A stretch of DNA of 14,309 nt from NCBI GenBank assembly GCA_937901345.1, contig CALCHM010000203.1:1-14309 (forward strand). The letters are read 5' to 3'. Each line of letters begins with the position of its first letter. The first letter of the stretch is position 1. The position numbers were made by a program, and so were the translations under genes. Below, piece after piece: positions 5,779 through 12,995 of this stretch. Under the pieces are notes generated by a model that was given only the letters and a program-made list of their open reading frames with translations, had not been told where the DNA came from and did no database searches. The DNA comes from an uncultured Prevotella sp. GTDB lineage: Bacteria; Bacteroidota; Bacteroidia; Bacteroidales; Bacteroidaceae.

Positions 5779-7137
5779 ATGCAACTCATCTTACTTTCTG
5801 GTGGTTCAGGAAAACGCCTTTGGCCACTTTCAAACGGAACACGTGCAAAACAATTCTTACAACTCTTGCCCTCACCCAATGGCGGACTAGAGTCTATGGT
5901 GCAACGCGTAGTGCGCCAACTGAGCGAACAAGGGTTAGAGAAGAATATCAACTTTACTACCAGTTTGGCGCAAAAGGACCAACTCTGTAATCAGGTAAAG
6001 GGCAACGTGAGCATCATTACCGAACCCGAACACCGCGGTACGCTTCCTGCCATCTCGCTCTCAGCGCTCTACCTGGGCGAACATCAAGGATGTGACAAAG
6101 ATGAAATCATCGTAGTGATGCCCTGCGATAGTTTCGTGAACGAGGCATATTACGCAGCATTGAACAGTGCCATCAAAGTGGTTGAAGGGCGCCATGCTAA
6201 ATTTGCATTGATGGGCATCCGCCCCACCTCTGAAACTCCCTTCACACGCTATGGTTATATCTTCGCCGAAGCGCCCGCCGACCCCACCAACCCTGAGGCG
6301 TTTAGTAAGGTGATACGTTTCTACGAAAAACCCGAGCCCGAAGTTGCCCGCACACTGATTACTCAAGGAGCGCTTTGGAATGCAGGTGTGTTTGTGTTCC
6401 GACTCGGAGATATGTTGGAAATTGTGCAACAACAATTTGGAACCACGTCCTATCAAGATCTCTACGCACGCTATTCAGAACTGCCGAAACTAAGTTTTGA
6501 CCGCATGGTCATTGAGAAGGAAAAAGACCTCGCGGTAGTAAGATACGCAGGGAAATGGAAAGACCTTGGGTCGTGGAATTCGCTTCTCGAAGAAACGAAC
6601 TTGCGAGAAATGGGGAATGTCATGGTGGGACAAGACGTTGTCAATACGCACATCATTAACGAACTTGACCAACCCCTCCTCTGTGTGGGTACTCACAACA
6701 TGGTTGTTGCTGCAACGAGCGATGGTATCTTGGTGAGCAGAAAAGACATTTCGGGAACCATCAAACACAATGTGGACCAACTCGAAGTGCGCCCCATGTA
6801 TGAAGAGCGACGTTGGGGAAGTTACAAGGTGATTTCAAATCTTACGTTTCCTGATGGTGCACGCGCATTAACCAAACTGCTCTGCATCTCAGCGGGTAAG
6901 AATATCAGTTATCAAATTCATCACCATCGCGACGAATTGTGGACTTTCGTTGACGGCGAGGGCGAATTGGTCATTGACGACGTGCAACGTACCGTCACTC
7001 GCGGCGACGTGGCACTTATTAAAGCCGGACAACGTCATGCCGTAAAAGGCACCACCGACCTTAAAATCATTGAAGTGCAAACGGGTTCTTTGCTAGTTGA
7101 AGAAGACATCGAGCGTTTTGAGTGGGATTGGCGCTAA
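5779..7137 (+). CDS. manC: bifunctional mannose-1-phosphate guanylyltransferase / mannose-6-phosphate isomerase-like protein
   Basis: This is a 452-residue cytoplasmic enzyme of GDP-mannose synthesis (ManC/AlgA/CpsB type), which transfers GMP from GTP to mannose-1-phosphate. The nucleotidyltransferase domain (1-270) begins MQLILLSGGSGKRLWPLSNG, with the GGSGKRLWP pyrophosphorylase loop at 8-16 and the ENP/EPEHRGTLPA-like base-binding loop at 82-91. MPCDSFV at 114-120 keeps the metal-binding Asp, but Ser stands where many relatives have His. FYEKPE lies at 181-186, GALWNAG at 197-203 and KWKDLGSW at 259-266. The C-terminal cupin (340-452) shows the RRWGSY entry and QIHHHRDELW (379-388) metal ligands expected of the type II isomerase part. 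Length is close to the family's 450-480. GDP-mannose feeds surface polysaccharide and fucose pathways. No polysaccharide cluster adjoins it. Confidence 0.9.
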   Translation: MQLILLSGGSGKRLWPLSNGTRAKQFLQLLPSPNGGLESMVQRVVRQLSEQGLEKNINFTTSLAQKDQLCNQVKGNVSIITEPEHRGTLPAISLSALYLGEHQGCDKDEIIVVMPCDSFVNEAYYAALNSAIKVVEGRHAKFALMGIRPTSETPFTRYGYIFAEAPADPTNPEAFSKVIRFYEKPEPEVARTLITQGALWNAGVFVFRLGDMLEIVQQQFGTTSYQDLYARYSELPKLSFDRMVIEKEKDLAVVRYAGKWKDLGSWNSLLEETNLREMGNVMVGQDVVNTHIINELDQPLLCVGTHNMVVAATSDGILVSRKDISGTIKHNVDQLEVRPMYEERRWGSYKVISNLTFPDGARALTKLLCISAGKNISYQIHHHRDELWTFVDGEGELVIDDVQRTVTRGDVALIKAGQRHAVKGTTDLKIIEVQTGSLLVEEDIERFEWDWR

Positions 7138-7140
7138 GGT

Positions 7141-7203
7141 AGAGTACAGAGTACAGAGTACAGAGCACAGAGTACAGAGCACAGAGTACAGAGCACAGAG
7201 TAC
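7141..7203 (+). repeat. AGAGYAC heptamer array, nine perfect-length units
   Basis: Nine 7-bp units follow the stop codon of the GDP-mannose gene after 3 bp: three AGAGTAC, then AGAGCAC and AGAGTAC in strict alternation. A further AGAGTAC lies at 7214, and AGAGCAC begins the terminator stem at 7235. The array is a simple-sequence repeat and likely to vary in copy number by slippage. Confidence 0.9.
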
Positions 7204-7225
7204 AACTGCCTATAGAGTACAGGAA

Positions 7226-7289
7226 TATAAAAATAGAGCACAGCGTACAACCTGCCTCCAACGGTAAGTGTATGCTGTGCTCTGTTTTT
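7226..7289. terminator. bidirectional terminator between the GDP-mannose and DJ-1 genes
   Basis: AGAGCACAGCGTACA (7235-7249) pairs with TGTATGCTGTGCTCT (7269-7283), a 15-bp stem with one G-U pair and a 19-nt loop, followed by GTTTTT on the plus strand. The A-rich flank at 7226-7234 gives a T-tract on the minus strand. It serves the two convergent genes ending at 7137 and 7330. The left arm is itself a copy of the upstream AGAGCAC repeat unit. Confidence 0.85.
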
Positions 7290-7329
7290 AGCAACTTCTG
7301 AGGTTTCTACATTCGCTCTAGGAATGGCA

Positions 7330-7872
7330 TTATATGCACAAACCATTTTTCACCTCACGAACTACATCAATGCCCTTAAGTGCTTCAACGATGGTGAGCG
7401 CAAATTCAAGGGTAAAGGCGGGCGACTTTGCCGTAATGAGCATATCGTCAACTTCTACACCACGGTGCGTGTAATTCGCCTTGTGTTCCAACTTTGCAAA
7501 TCCAGGATAGGTTGTCGCCTTTTTGCCTTCGAGCAGACCGAGAGAACCGAGTACCAATCCGGGGGCAGCACAAATTGCCGCAATATAAGCACCGCGCGCT
7601 GCTTGCGCCTTCAAGGCATTGCAAACACCTGGGTGGTTACGCAAATTTTCAGAACCAGGCATACCTCCGGGAAGAATAATACAATCGCTATTCACCAAAC
7701 CCGAGCGGCGATAAATATCATCGGCTTTTATAGAAATGCCATGAGCACCGATTACGGAGCGAGAACCCGAAATGGATATTGTCTGCACTTCAATGCCAGC
7801 ACGGCGAAGGATATCAAGTGTTGTTATCGCTTCTATTTCTTCGAAACCATTAGCTAAAAATAAATGTACCAT
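7330..7872 (-). CDS. DJ-1/PfpI family protein (YajL-like)
   Basis: This is a 180-residue single-domain cytoplasmic protein, the usual DJ-1 length. It begins MVHLFLANGFEEIEAIT. Glu14 (GFEEIE) corresponds to the conserved DJ-1 Glu18, and the nucleophile-elbow Cys101 in AAICAAPG corresponds to Cys106. LPGGMPGSENLR lies at 67-78 and TTYPG at 120-124, with Tyr where human DJ-1 has His126, as in bacterial relatives. Family members are reported as glyoxalase III or deglycase-type stress proteins and chaperones; the physiological substrate is not settled. It lies 108 bp downstream of pdxJ on the same strand, so it may be the second gene of that transcript. Its 3' end faces the GDP-mannose gene across a bidirectional terminator. 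Confidence 0.92.
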   Translation of the reverse strand: MVHLFLANGFEEIEAITTLDILRRAGIEVQTISISGSRSVIGAHGISIKADDIYRRSGLVNSDCIILPGGMPGSENLRNHPGVCNALKAQAARGAYIAAICAAPGLVLGSLGLLEGKKATTYPGFAKLEHKANYTHRGVEVDDMLITAKSPAFTLEFALTIVEALKGIDVVREVKNGLCI

Positions 7873-7980
7873 AATCTAATTGTAAAAGAATGGGTAATGG
7901 ACAAGAGCGAACCAAAGCAACAATGCAACAATGCAAGCGCCTTCTACTGGTGCGTTTCACCCTTCTCCCTTTAACTTGTC

Positions 7981-8703
7981 TTATTCGTTTAGTTTTAACG
8001 CGTTTCTATAAGCCTTTATAGTTTGTTCAAATCCCATGTAAAGAGCATCACAGATAAGCGCGTGACCAATGCTCACTTCATCTAACCAGGGAATTTGTGA
8101 CGCAAAATAATTGAGATTCTCAAGACTCAAGTCGTGCCCTGCATTCAGTCCGAGTCCCAATTGGCGACAACGTTCAGCCGTTGTGATATAGGGTGCAATA
8201 GCCGCCTCACGATCCTTGGCATAATCAGCGGCGTAGGGTTCGGTGTAAAGTTCCACGCGATCGGCACCTATTTGCTGTGCATAATCAACCATTTCAGGAA
8301 TGGGATCAATAAAAATGCTTACACGAATCTGCTTCTCATGTAAACGACTCACAACTTGCTTTAAGAAATCAAAATGCACTTTCGTATTCCAACCTGCATT
8401 AGACGTTAATTGTGAAGGCGCGTCAGGAACAAGAGTCACCTGCGCGGGTTCAACTTCCAAACAGAGATTCAGAAAATCTTCAGTAGGATAACCTTCAATA
8501 TTAAACTCAGTTGTGAGCAACGGTTTAAGCATGCGTACGTCTGCAAAACGAATGTGGCGTTCGTCTGGACGTGGATGCACCGTGATACCTTGTGCGCCGA
8601 ATGCTTCAAGATCCTTAGCAACGCGAAGCAGGTCGGGATTATTACCACCGCGAGCATTGCGAACGGTAGCAACCTTATTTATATTTACAGATAAATTCGT
8701 CAT
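7981..8703 (-). CDS. pdxJ: pyridoxine 5'-phosphate synthase
   Basis: This is a 240-residue TIM-barrel enzyme condensing 1-deoxy-D-xylulose 5-phosphate with 3-amino-2-oxopropyl phosphate to pyridoxine 5'-phosphate, the last ring-closing step of the DXP-dependent vitamin B6 pathway. The N-terminus LSVNINKVATVRNARGGN is diagnostic. Catalytic candidates are His43 (TVHPRPDERHI), Glu70 (FNIEGYP) and His190 (LNAGHDLSLEN); SIGHALI at 211-217 contributes to phosphate binding. The frame opens three codons earlier (MLS before MTNLS, ATG at 8712). The ATG at 8703 is chosen because related Bacteroidales proteins start MTxLSVNINK. Length is normal. It is divergent from nadK, an arrangement I recall as common in Bacteroidales, and possibly co-transcribed with the DJ-1 gene. 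Confidence 0.95.
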   Translation of the reverse strand: MTNLSVNINKVATVRNARGGNNPDLLRVAKDLEAFGAQGITVHPRPDERHIRFADVRMLKPLLTTEFNIEGYPTEDFLNLCLEVEPAQVTLVPDAPSQLTSNAGWNTKVHFDFLKQVVSRLHEKQIRVSIFIDPIPEMVDYAQQIGADRVELYTEPYAADYAKDREAAIAPYITTAERCRQLGLGLNAGHDLSLENLNYFASQIPWLDEVSIGHALICDALYMGFEQTIKAYRNALKLNE

Positions 8704-8721
8704 CGATAACAAAAAATATAC

Positions 8722-8729
8722 TAAATTTG
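8722..8729 (+). promoter_or_regulatory. alternative -7 box for nadK
   Basis: TAAATTTG fits TAnnTTTG. Use of this site would start transcription near 8736 and give a 70-nt leader to the ATG at 8806. It competes with the closer match at 8787-8794. Confidence 0.3.
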
Positions 8730-8752
8730 CTAAATCGTAATCAATTTGTGAG

Positions 8753-8760
8753 CAAAATTA
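8753..8760 (-). promoter_or_regulatory. -7 box of pdxJ
   Basis: The minus strand reads TAATTTTG (TAnnTTTG type). Transcription would start near 8747, giving a leader of about 44 nt to the ATG at 8703. It lies between the two candidate nadK boxes, so the divergent promoters overlap. Confidence 0.45.
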
Positions 8761-8786
8761 CAAATTTCTTTGGTACCTAAGGATAG

Positions 8787-8794
8787 TAAATTTG
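8787..8794 (+). promoter_or_regulatory. -7 box of nadK close to the start codon
   Basis: TAAATTTG fits TAnnTTTG, with a TTTG at 8769-8772 that is closer (14 bp) than the usual spacing. A start near 8801 would leave only about 5 nt before the ATG at 8806, nearly leaderless. Its position also argues against a TTG start at 8770, because it would lie inside the coding region. Confidence 0.4.
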
Positions 8795-8805
8795 AAAAAC
8801 ATAGT

Positions 8806-9672
8806 ATGAAGGTAGCTTTGATTGGCAATACGTATCAGGCAGAGAAAAGTAGATACCTGATGACCATAATAGAACAACTGCGTAAGCATGGTGTGAAGAT
8901 TATTGTGGAAAGAAATTTCCTTACGTTTATCACCAGTGAACTGGGATTTGAAACAAACGACATGGAGGCCTTCGATGAATGTAAGTTTGAGGCAGACCTT
9001 TGCATTTCGATTGGTGGCGACGGCACATTTCTGAAAGCCGCCTCGTATGTGGAAGGTAAGCAAATCCCAATTTTAGGAATCAACACGGGGCATTTGGGTT
9101 TCCTTGCCGACGTTTTACCCGATGAAATTGACGAGGCGTGTGAATGCATTTGCCGTGGTGATTACATTGTGGAATCACGTGGCGTCATCGAGGTAAGACG
9201 CAATGGAGAATTATTCTCTCAACATCCTTATGCACTTAACGAAGTGGCTGTGCTCAAACACGACAATTCCTCACTCATCGGTATTGAGGCAAAAATAGAT
9301 GGTGGGTTGCTCAATCACTATATGGCAGACGGTCTGATTGTTACAACCCCCACGGGATCTACGGGTTATTCACTCTCCGTTGGTGGTCCCATATTGGCAC
9401 CGATGTCTGGCACACTTTGTTTGAGTCCCGTAGCGTCTCACAGTTTGAACACACGTCCAGTTGTTGTCACCGATAATGTTTGTATTGAAATGAAGGTAGA
9501 GAGTCGTTCGCACAATTATCTCATCGCTATTGATGGACGCAGCGAAAGTTTGCCTTGCACGGACGTTATTACGGTTACCAAAGCTCCCTTCAAAATAGGT
9601 GTCGCCAAAATCAAACGTAAAAACTTCTACGACACCTTGCGTGAAAAAATGGCTTGGGGAAGCAGAGGATAG
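8806..9672 (+). CDS. nadK: NAD kinase
   Basis: This is a 288-residue cytoplasmic enzyme phosphorylating NAD to NADP. It shows the NAD kinase signature GGDGTF at 70-75, GINTGHLGFL at 91-100, the substrate-binding LNEVAV at 144-149 and the glycine-rich DGLIVTTPTGSTGYSLS at 175-191. The open frame extends 12 codons upstream to a TTG (8770). The ATG at 8806 is chosen because MKVALIGNTYQ matches the family's start. The length is typical. It is divergent from pdxJ and followed at 58 bp by the ABC transporter gene on the same strand, so the two may share a transcript. Confidence 0.95.
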   Translation: MKVALIGNTYQAEKSRYLMTIIEQLRKHGVKIIVERNFLTFITSELGFETNDMEAFDECKFEADLCISIGGDGTFLKAASYVEGKQIPILGINTGHLGFLADVLPDEIDEACECICRGDYIVESRGVIEVRRNGELFSQHPYALNEVAVLKHDNSSLIGIEAKIDGGLLNHYMADGLIVTTPTGSTGYSLSVGGPILAPMSGTLCLSPVASHSLNTRPVVVTDNVCIEMKVESRSHNYLIAIDGRSESLPCTDVITVTKAPFKIGVAKIKRKNFYDTLREKMAWGSRG

Positions 9673-9730
9673 CAGAAACTGAAGACCAACAAACGAAGAA
9701 TGCACTCTCTCTACTCGTTTAAATGTTGTT

Positions 9731-11362
9731 ATGCTCATATCAAATTCTAACATACAATGGTTGTGGCGCACGGGAAAGGGTTATCGCCTACAAGCCACGT
9801 TAAACACAATTCTCGGCATCCTCATCGTGGGGGCTGACTTGCTTTTTGTGTGGGCCACGAAATTAGCGGTAGATATCGCAACAAAGGCAAACACCCACAT
9901 GACACTCACCACGGCGTTTACCATTCTGGCAACTGTCATCATCTTGCAGATTGTTTTAGGTATCGCTTCTAGATGGATAAAAGCCACCCTCGGTGTGAAG
10001 TCGCTCAACAGAATGCACAGTAGTTTCTTCACATTATTGTTGCACAGCGACTGGCGAAAATTACGCGAATTTCATACCGGCGACCTGACCAACCGCTTGC
10101 AGCGCGATGCGACTGAAGTAACTGGATTTCTCACGGAGAGTCTGCCTACTCTTGTAACTACAATTATCAAGTTTATTGCTGCCTTCGGATTCCTCTACCT
10201 CATGGATAGCACCTTGGCACTGCTGATTGTTGGCATTTTGCCGCTGTTTATCCTGATGGGCAGATTGTATGTTAACAAGATGCGTGCCATCACCCACAAT
10301 GTGCGTACAACGGAAAGCGGCATTCAAAGTTTGATGCAGGAGAGTTTGCAACACACTCCCGTTATCAAAACCTTACAACAAGTGCCCTACATGGTTGAAA
10401 AACTGATGACACTTCAGAAGCGATTGCGTAAGGAAATCATTCTCAAGACGAAGTATTCCACATTCACCTCTACCCTACTCAACCTGGGGTTTGCTACAGG
10501 TTACTTTCTAACCTTCACCTGGGGCACGTATAGTTTAGCGCAAGGAACCATTACTTACGGAACGCTCATCGCATTCGTTCAACTGGTTGCACAGATTCAA
10601 GACCCAGTAAGAGCGCTTACACGCTTCATCCCCATCTTTGTGAGCGTAAGCACTTCTTGCGACCGCCTTCGTGAAATTGCTTCACTTCCTGCCGAACCAC
10701 AATCTACGGACGCACAACTCGCAGGTCCAGTGGGAATACGCATTCAGGACGTTAGTTTTGCATACACTGAAAACTCACGCAAAATCCTTGACAACTATTC
10801 CCTCACGCTCGCTCCAGGCAGTCGCGTTGCCATCATGGGGCAAACAGGAACCGGAAAGACTACCCTCATCCGCCTCTTGCTCTCGCTCATTGCTCCCAAC
10901 TCGGGACGTCTGGAATTGTTTAACACACAGCAAACCATGAGTATTTCACCGGCATCACGCGCTCACTTTGCCTACCTTCCACAAGGAAATACGCTACTGA
11001 GCGGCACGATTCGTGAAAACCTCCAGTTGGGCAATCCGTATGCTACAGAAGCCGACATGCAACAAGCGCTGGACATTGCATGCGCAGACTTTGTACAACA
11101 ACTACCTCACGGACTTGACACCTCATGTTCTGAACAAGGTGGCGGATTCTCCGAAGGTCAAGCACAACGCATTTGCATCGCACGCACCTTGCTCAGAGAC
11201 GCTCCCATCTTACTTTTGGACGAAGCGACTTCTGCACTAGATGCCGTAACGGAACAACAGGTCGTTGAAAACATCATCAAGCATCGTCCCAACAACACCC
11301 TCCTATTCATCACCCACCGCCAAGAAGTTACGCAACTCTGCGACACGGTAGTCAGACTCTAA
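9731..11362 (+). CDS. ABC exporter half-transporter (fused permease and ATPase)
   Basis: This is a 543-residue type I ABC exporter subunit, expected to work as a dimer in the inner membrane. Residues 1-310 form the transmembrane domain, with hydrophobic helices near 23-42, 60-80, 140-160, 161-178, 245-265 and 278-290. The ATPase domain (about 335-543) has Walker A GQTGTGKT (370-377), Q-loop Gln418 (YLPQGN), an atypical signature FSEGQ (473-477) instead of LSGGQ, Walker B ILLLDE (493-498), D-loop SALD (501-504) and switch His529 (ITHR). The substrate cannot be read from the sequence. FSEGQ/LSEGQ signatures occur in some Bacteroidetes exporters, so activity is probably retained. Only 34 bp separate it from the GH5 gene, suggesting co-transcription. 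Confidence 0.9.
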   Translation: MLISNSNIQWLWRTGKGYRLQATLNTILGILIVGADLLFVWATKLAVDIATKANTHMTLTTAFTILATVIILQIVLGIASRWIKATLGVKSLNRMHSSFFTLLLHSDWRKLREFHTGDLTNRLQRDATEVTGFLTESLPTLVTTIIKFIAAFGFLYLMDSTLALLIVGILPLFILMGRLYVNKMRAITHNVRTTESGIQSLMQESLQHTPVIKTLQQVPYMVEKLMTLQKRLRKEIILKTKYSTFTSTLLNLGFATGYFLTFTWGTYSLAQGTITYGTLIAFVQLVAQIQDPVRALTRFIPIFVSVSTSCDRLREIASLPAEPQSTDAQLAGPVGIRIQDVSFAYTENSRKILDNYSLTLAPGSRVAIMGQTGTGKTTLIRLLLSLIAPNSGRLELFNTQQTMSISPASRAHFAYLPQGNTLLSGTIRENLQLGNPYATEADMQQALDIACADFVQQLPHGLDTSCSEQGGGFSEGQAQRICIARTLLRDAPILLLDEATSALDAVTEQQVVENIIKHRPNNTLLFITHRQEVTQLCDTVVRL

Positions 11363-11396
11363 GAAAAAGTATTTACGCATTTTTTTCCTCTCTCTT

Positions 11397-12695
11397 ATGA
11401 AACGTCACGTCATAGCAGCGTCCCTACTCACGCTCCTCCTCTCTGCGTTCCAAGCATGCTCAACAACAGTTGCCGAAGACCCCCAACCCGAATTTATCAC
11501 GGCAGACAGCGTCCATATTCTTCGCGACGGCAAACCCTACTATTTTGTAGGAACCAACTTATGGTATGCTCCGCTTTTAGGTGCCGAAAATGGCAATCGC
11601 GAACGCCTTCACCACGAGCTTGATCAGTTGAAAGCCATGGGAATTGAGAATTTGCGCATTCTCGCTGGTGCCGATGCAGGAAGTTGTCATGCCAATTCGG
11701 TAAAACCGTATCTCCAACCCGAACCCGGCGTGCTTAACGACACGTTACTCGTGGGATTGGATTACACCCTCGCTGAGTTGGCCAAACGCGACATGACCGC
11801 AGTCATTTATCTCACCAATTCATGGGATTGGAGTGGTGGTTACGGTTTCTATCTTCGCGCCTGTGGTTATGGCGATTCGCCCAATGCCAATGGCGAGGGA
11901 TATAACGACTACGTGAACTATGCGGCCAACTTTGTGCGCAGCGATGCTGCCATGCAGCTCTTCTACAATCATGCTGAAGCCATCGTTTCACGAACGAATA
12001 GCATTACGGGCGTAGCCTATAAAGACGACCCCACCATCTTTGCTTGGCAGATTTGTAACGAACCACGCCCCTTCAGCAAGGACAACAAAGAGCGTTTTGC
12101 TGACTTCATTGCTGAAACAGCCAAGCGCATTAAGGCGATTGACAGCAACCACCTCGTTTCGCTCGGCACTGAAGGTTATTACGGATGTGAAAGCGATGAA
12201 GACTTGGTCGTAAAACTGCATACCGACCCCAACGTGGATTACCTCACCCTCCACATTTGGCCCGTAAATTGGGGATGGGCATCACGTGAAAATCCTGACG
12301 AAAAGATTGGCAATGCATGCGTACGCACCAACGACTACATCGATCGTCACCTCGCACTCTGGCAGCGCATTAAGAAACCCATGGTGATTGAAGAATTTGG
12401 ATTCCCACGCGAAGGCAACAGTTGCGACTTAACCCGCAACACCATCAGTCGCGATAGTCTTTACGCCACAGTCTTTGCACGCATCCTTCAAAGCGCACAC
12501 CAGCAAAGTCCACTTGCAGGATGTAATTTCTGGGGATGGGGCGGAAGTGGCAGACCAGCGTCGGAAGTTTGGAGCAAGGGCGACGACTTCCTTTGCGACC
12601 CTCCTCACGAACCACAGGGCTGGTATTCCGTATTTGACTGCGACACCACAACGATGCAGCTTATCCAACAAACAACGAACGGTTTGAAACACTAA
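11397..12695 (+). CDS. GH5-family glycoside hydrolase lipoprotein, putative beta-mannanase
   Basis: This is a 432-residue exported lipoprotein. The signal (KRHVIAASLLTLLLSAFQA) ends at Cys21, with Ser22-Thr23 following; the lipobox FQAC is loose. The mature part is one (beta/alpha)8 glycosidase domain. It shows YFVGTNLWY (49-57), the LTNSWDWSGGYGFYL segment (139-153) reminiscent of GH5 subfamily 7 mannanases, acid/base Glu222 in WQICNEPRP, LHIWPVNWGW (286-295) and nucleophile Glu333 in VIEEFGFPRE. Such enzymes cleave beta-1,4-mannan internally, but I cannot exclude another beta-glycan. It would act at the cell surface or in the periplasm. It follows the ABC gene after 34 bp. No SusC/SusD or other PUL genes are in the window. 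A long stem-loop lies 30 bp downstream. Confidence 0.85.
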   Translation: MKRHVIAASLLTLLLSAFQACSTTVAEDPQPEFITADSVHILRDGKPYYFVGTNLWYAPLLGAENGNRERLHHELDQLKAMGIENLRILAGADAGSCHANSVKPYLQPEPGVLNDTLLVGLDYTLAELAKRDMTAVIYLTNSWDWSGGYGFYLRACGYGDSPNANGEGYNDYVNYAANFVRSDAAMQLFYNHAEAIVSRTNSITGVAYKDDPTIFAWQICNEPRPFSKDNKERFADFIAETAKRIKAIDSNHLVSLGTEGYYGCESDEDLVVKLHTDPNVDYLTLHIWPVNWGWASRENPDEKIGNACVRTNDYIDRHLALWQRIKKPMVIEEFGFPREGNSCDLTRNTISRDSLYATVFARILQSAHQQSPLAGCNFWGWGGSGRPASEVWSKGDDFLCDPPHEPQGWYSVFDCDTTTMQLIQQTTNGLKH

Positions 12696-12725
12696 TAACT
12701 CCCAGACCGAAAACTCGAAATTCTT

Positions 12726-12808
12726 TTTTGACAGAAGATCAGAAGGAACTGCACCCCGAAACTAGCGTTAATGTCTAGAGCGTCGATTCCTTGGATCTTC
12801 TGTCAAAA
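12726..12808. repeat. 83-bp stem-loop with perfect 15-bp terminal inverted repeats
   Basis: TTTTGACAGAAGATC (12726-12740) is repeated exactly in inverted form at 12794-12808. The stem continues inside a small bulge as AAGGAA (12743-12748) with TTCCTT (12787-12792), making 21 bp in all. The 38-nt loop contains two CTAG tetramers (12762 and 12775) that can pair around a 9-nt loop. T residues flank the left arm; the right arm runs into AAAATTTTA with no clean T-tract, so it is a poor intrinsic terminator. Possible identities are the GH5 3' end, a small RNA or a miniature inverted-repeat element. Confidence 0.7.
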
Positions 12809-12995
12809 TTTTAGGAAATAAAATAGGAGTTTACACAACTTACTCCCCCCACCTTTGCATTTGAACACGCTAACTTTTACCTTGGCAAGACGCTGGGCTG
12901 ACTGTCCCAAACTCCAGAAACGCTCTCCGAGGTCACGCACGTAACGCCTTATATTACTGATTCAGCACATCTTCTTCCCAACTCATTATTTAACC
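12809..12995 (+). promoter_or_regulatory. promoter and long leader of the ROK kinase gene
   Basis: CACCTTTG at 12849-12856 (one change from TAnnTTTG), with TTTA at 12830-12833 upstream, makes a plausible Bacteroidetes promoter. Transcription would start near 12862 and leave a 134-nt leader. An inverted repeat GGAGT-N11-ACTCC (12826-12846) spans the -33 region and could be an operator. The leader contains a small TGGG/CCCA hairpin (about 12895-12910) and no recognisable riboswitch. Confidence 0.4.

Noticed and set aside
7324..7857. 177-residue plus-strand ORF
   Set aside because: It is antisense to the DJ-1 gene, which has an intact catalytic Cys and Glu and normal length.
8770..8805. Upstream TTG start for NAD kinase
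   Set aside because: The 12 extra residues (VPKDSKFEKHS region) do not resemble the family N-terminus, and a TAAATTTG promoter box lies inside them. The ATG at 8806 fits better.
12726..12808. Integron attC site
   Set aside because: The inverted repeat is perfect and lacks RYYYAAC/GTTRRRY core sites; there is no integrase or gene-cassette structure.
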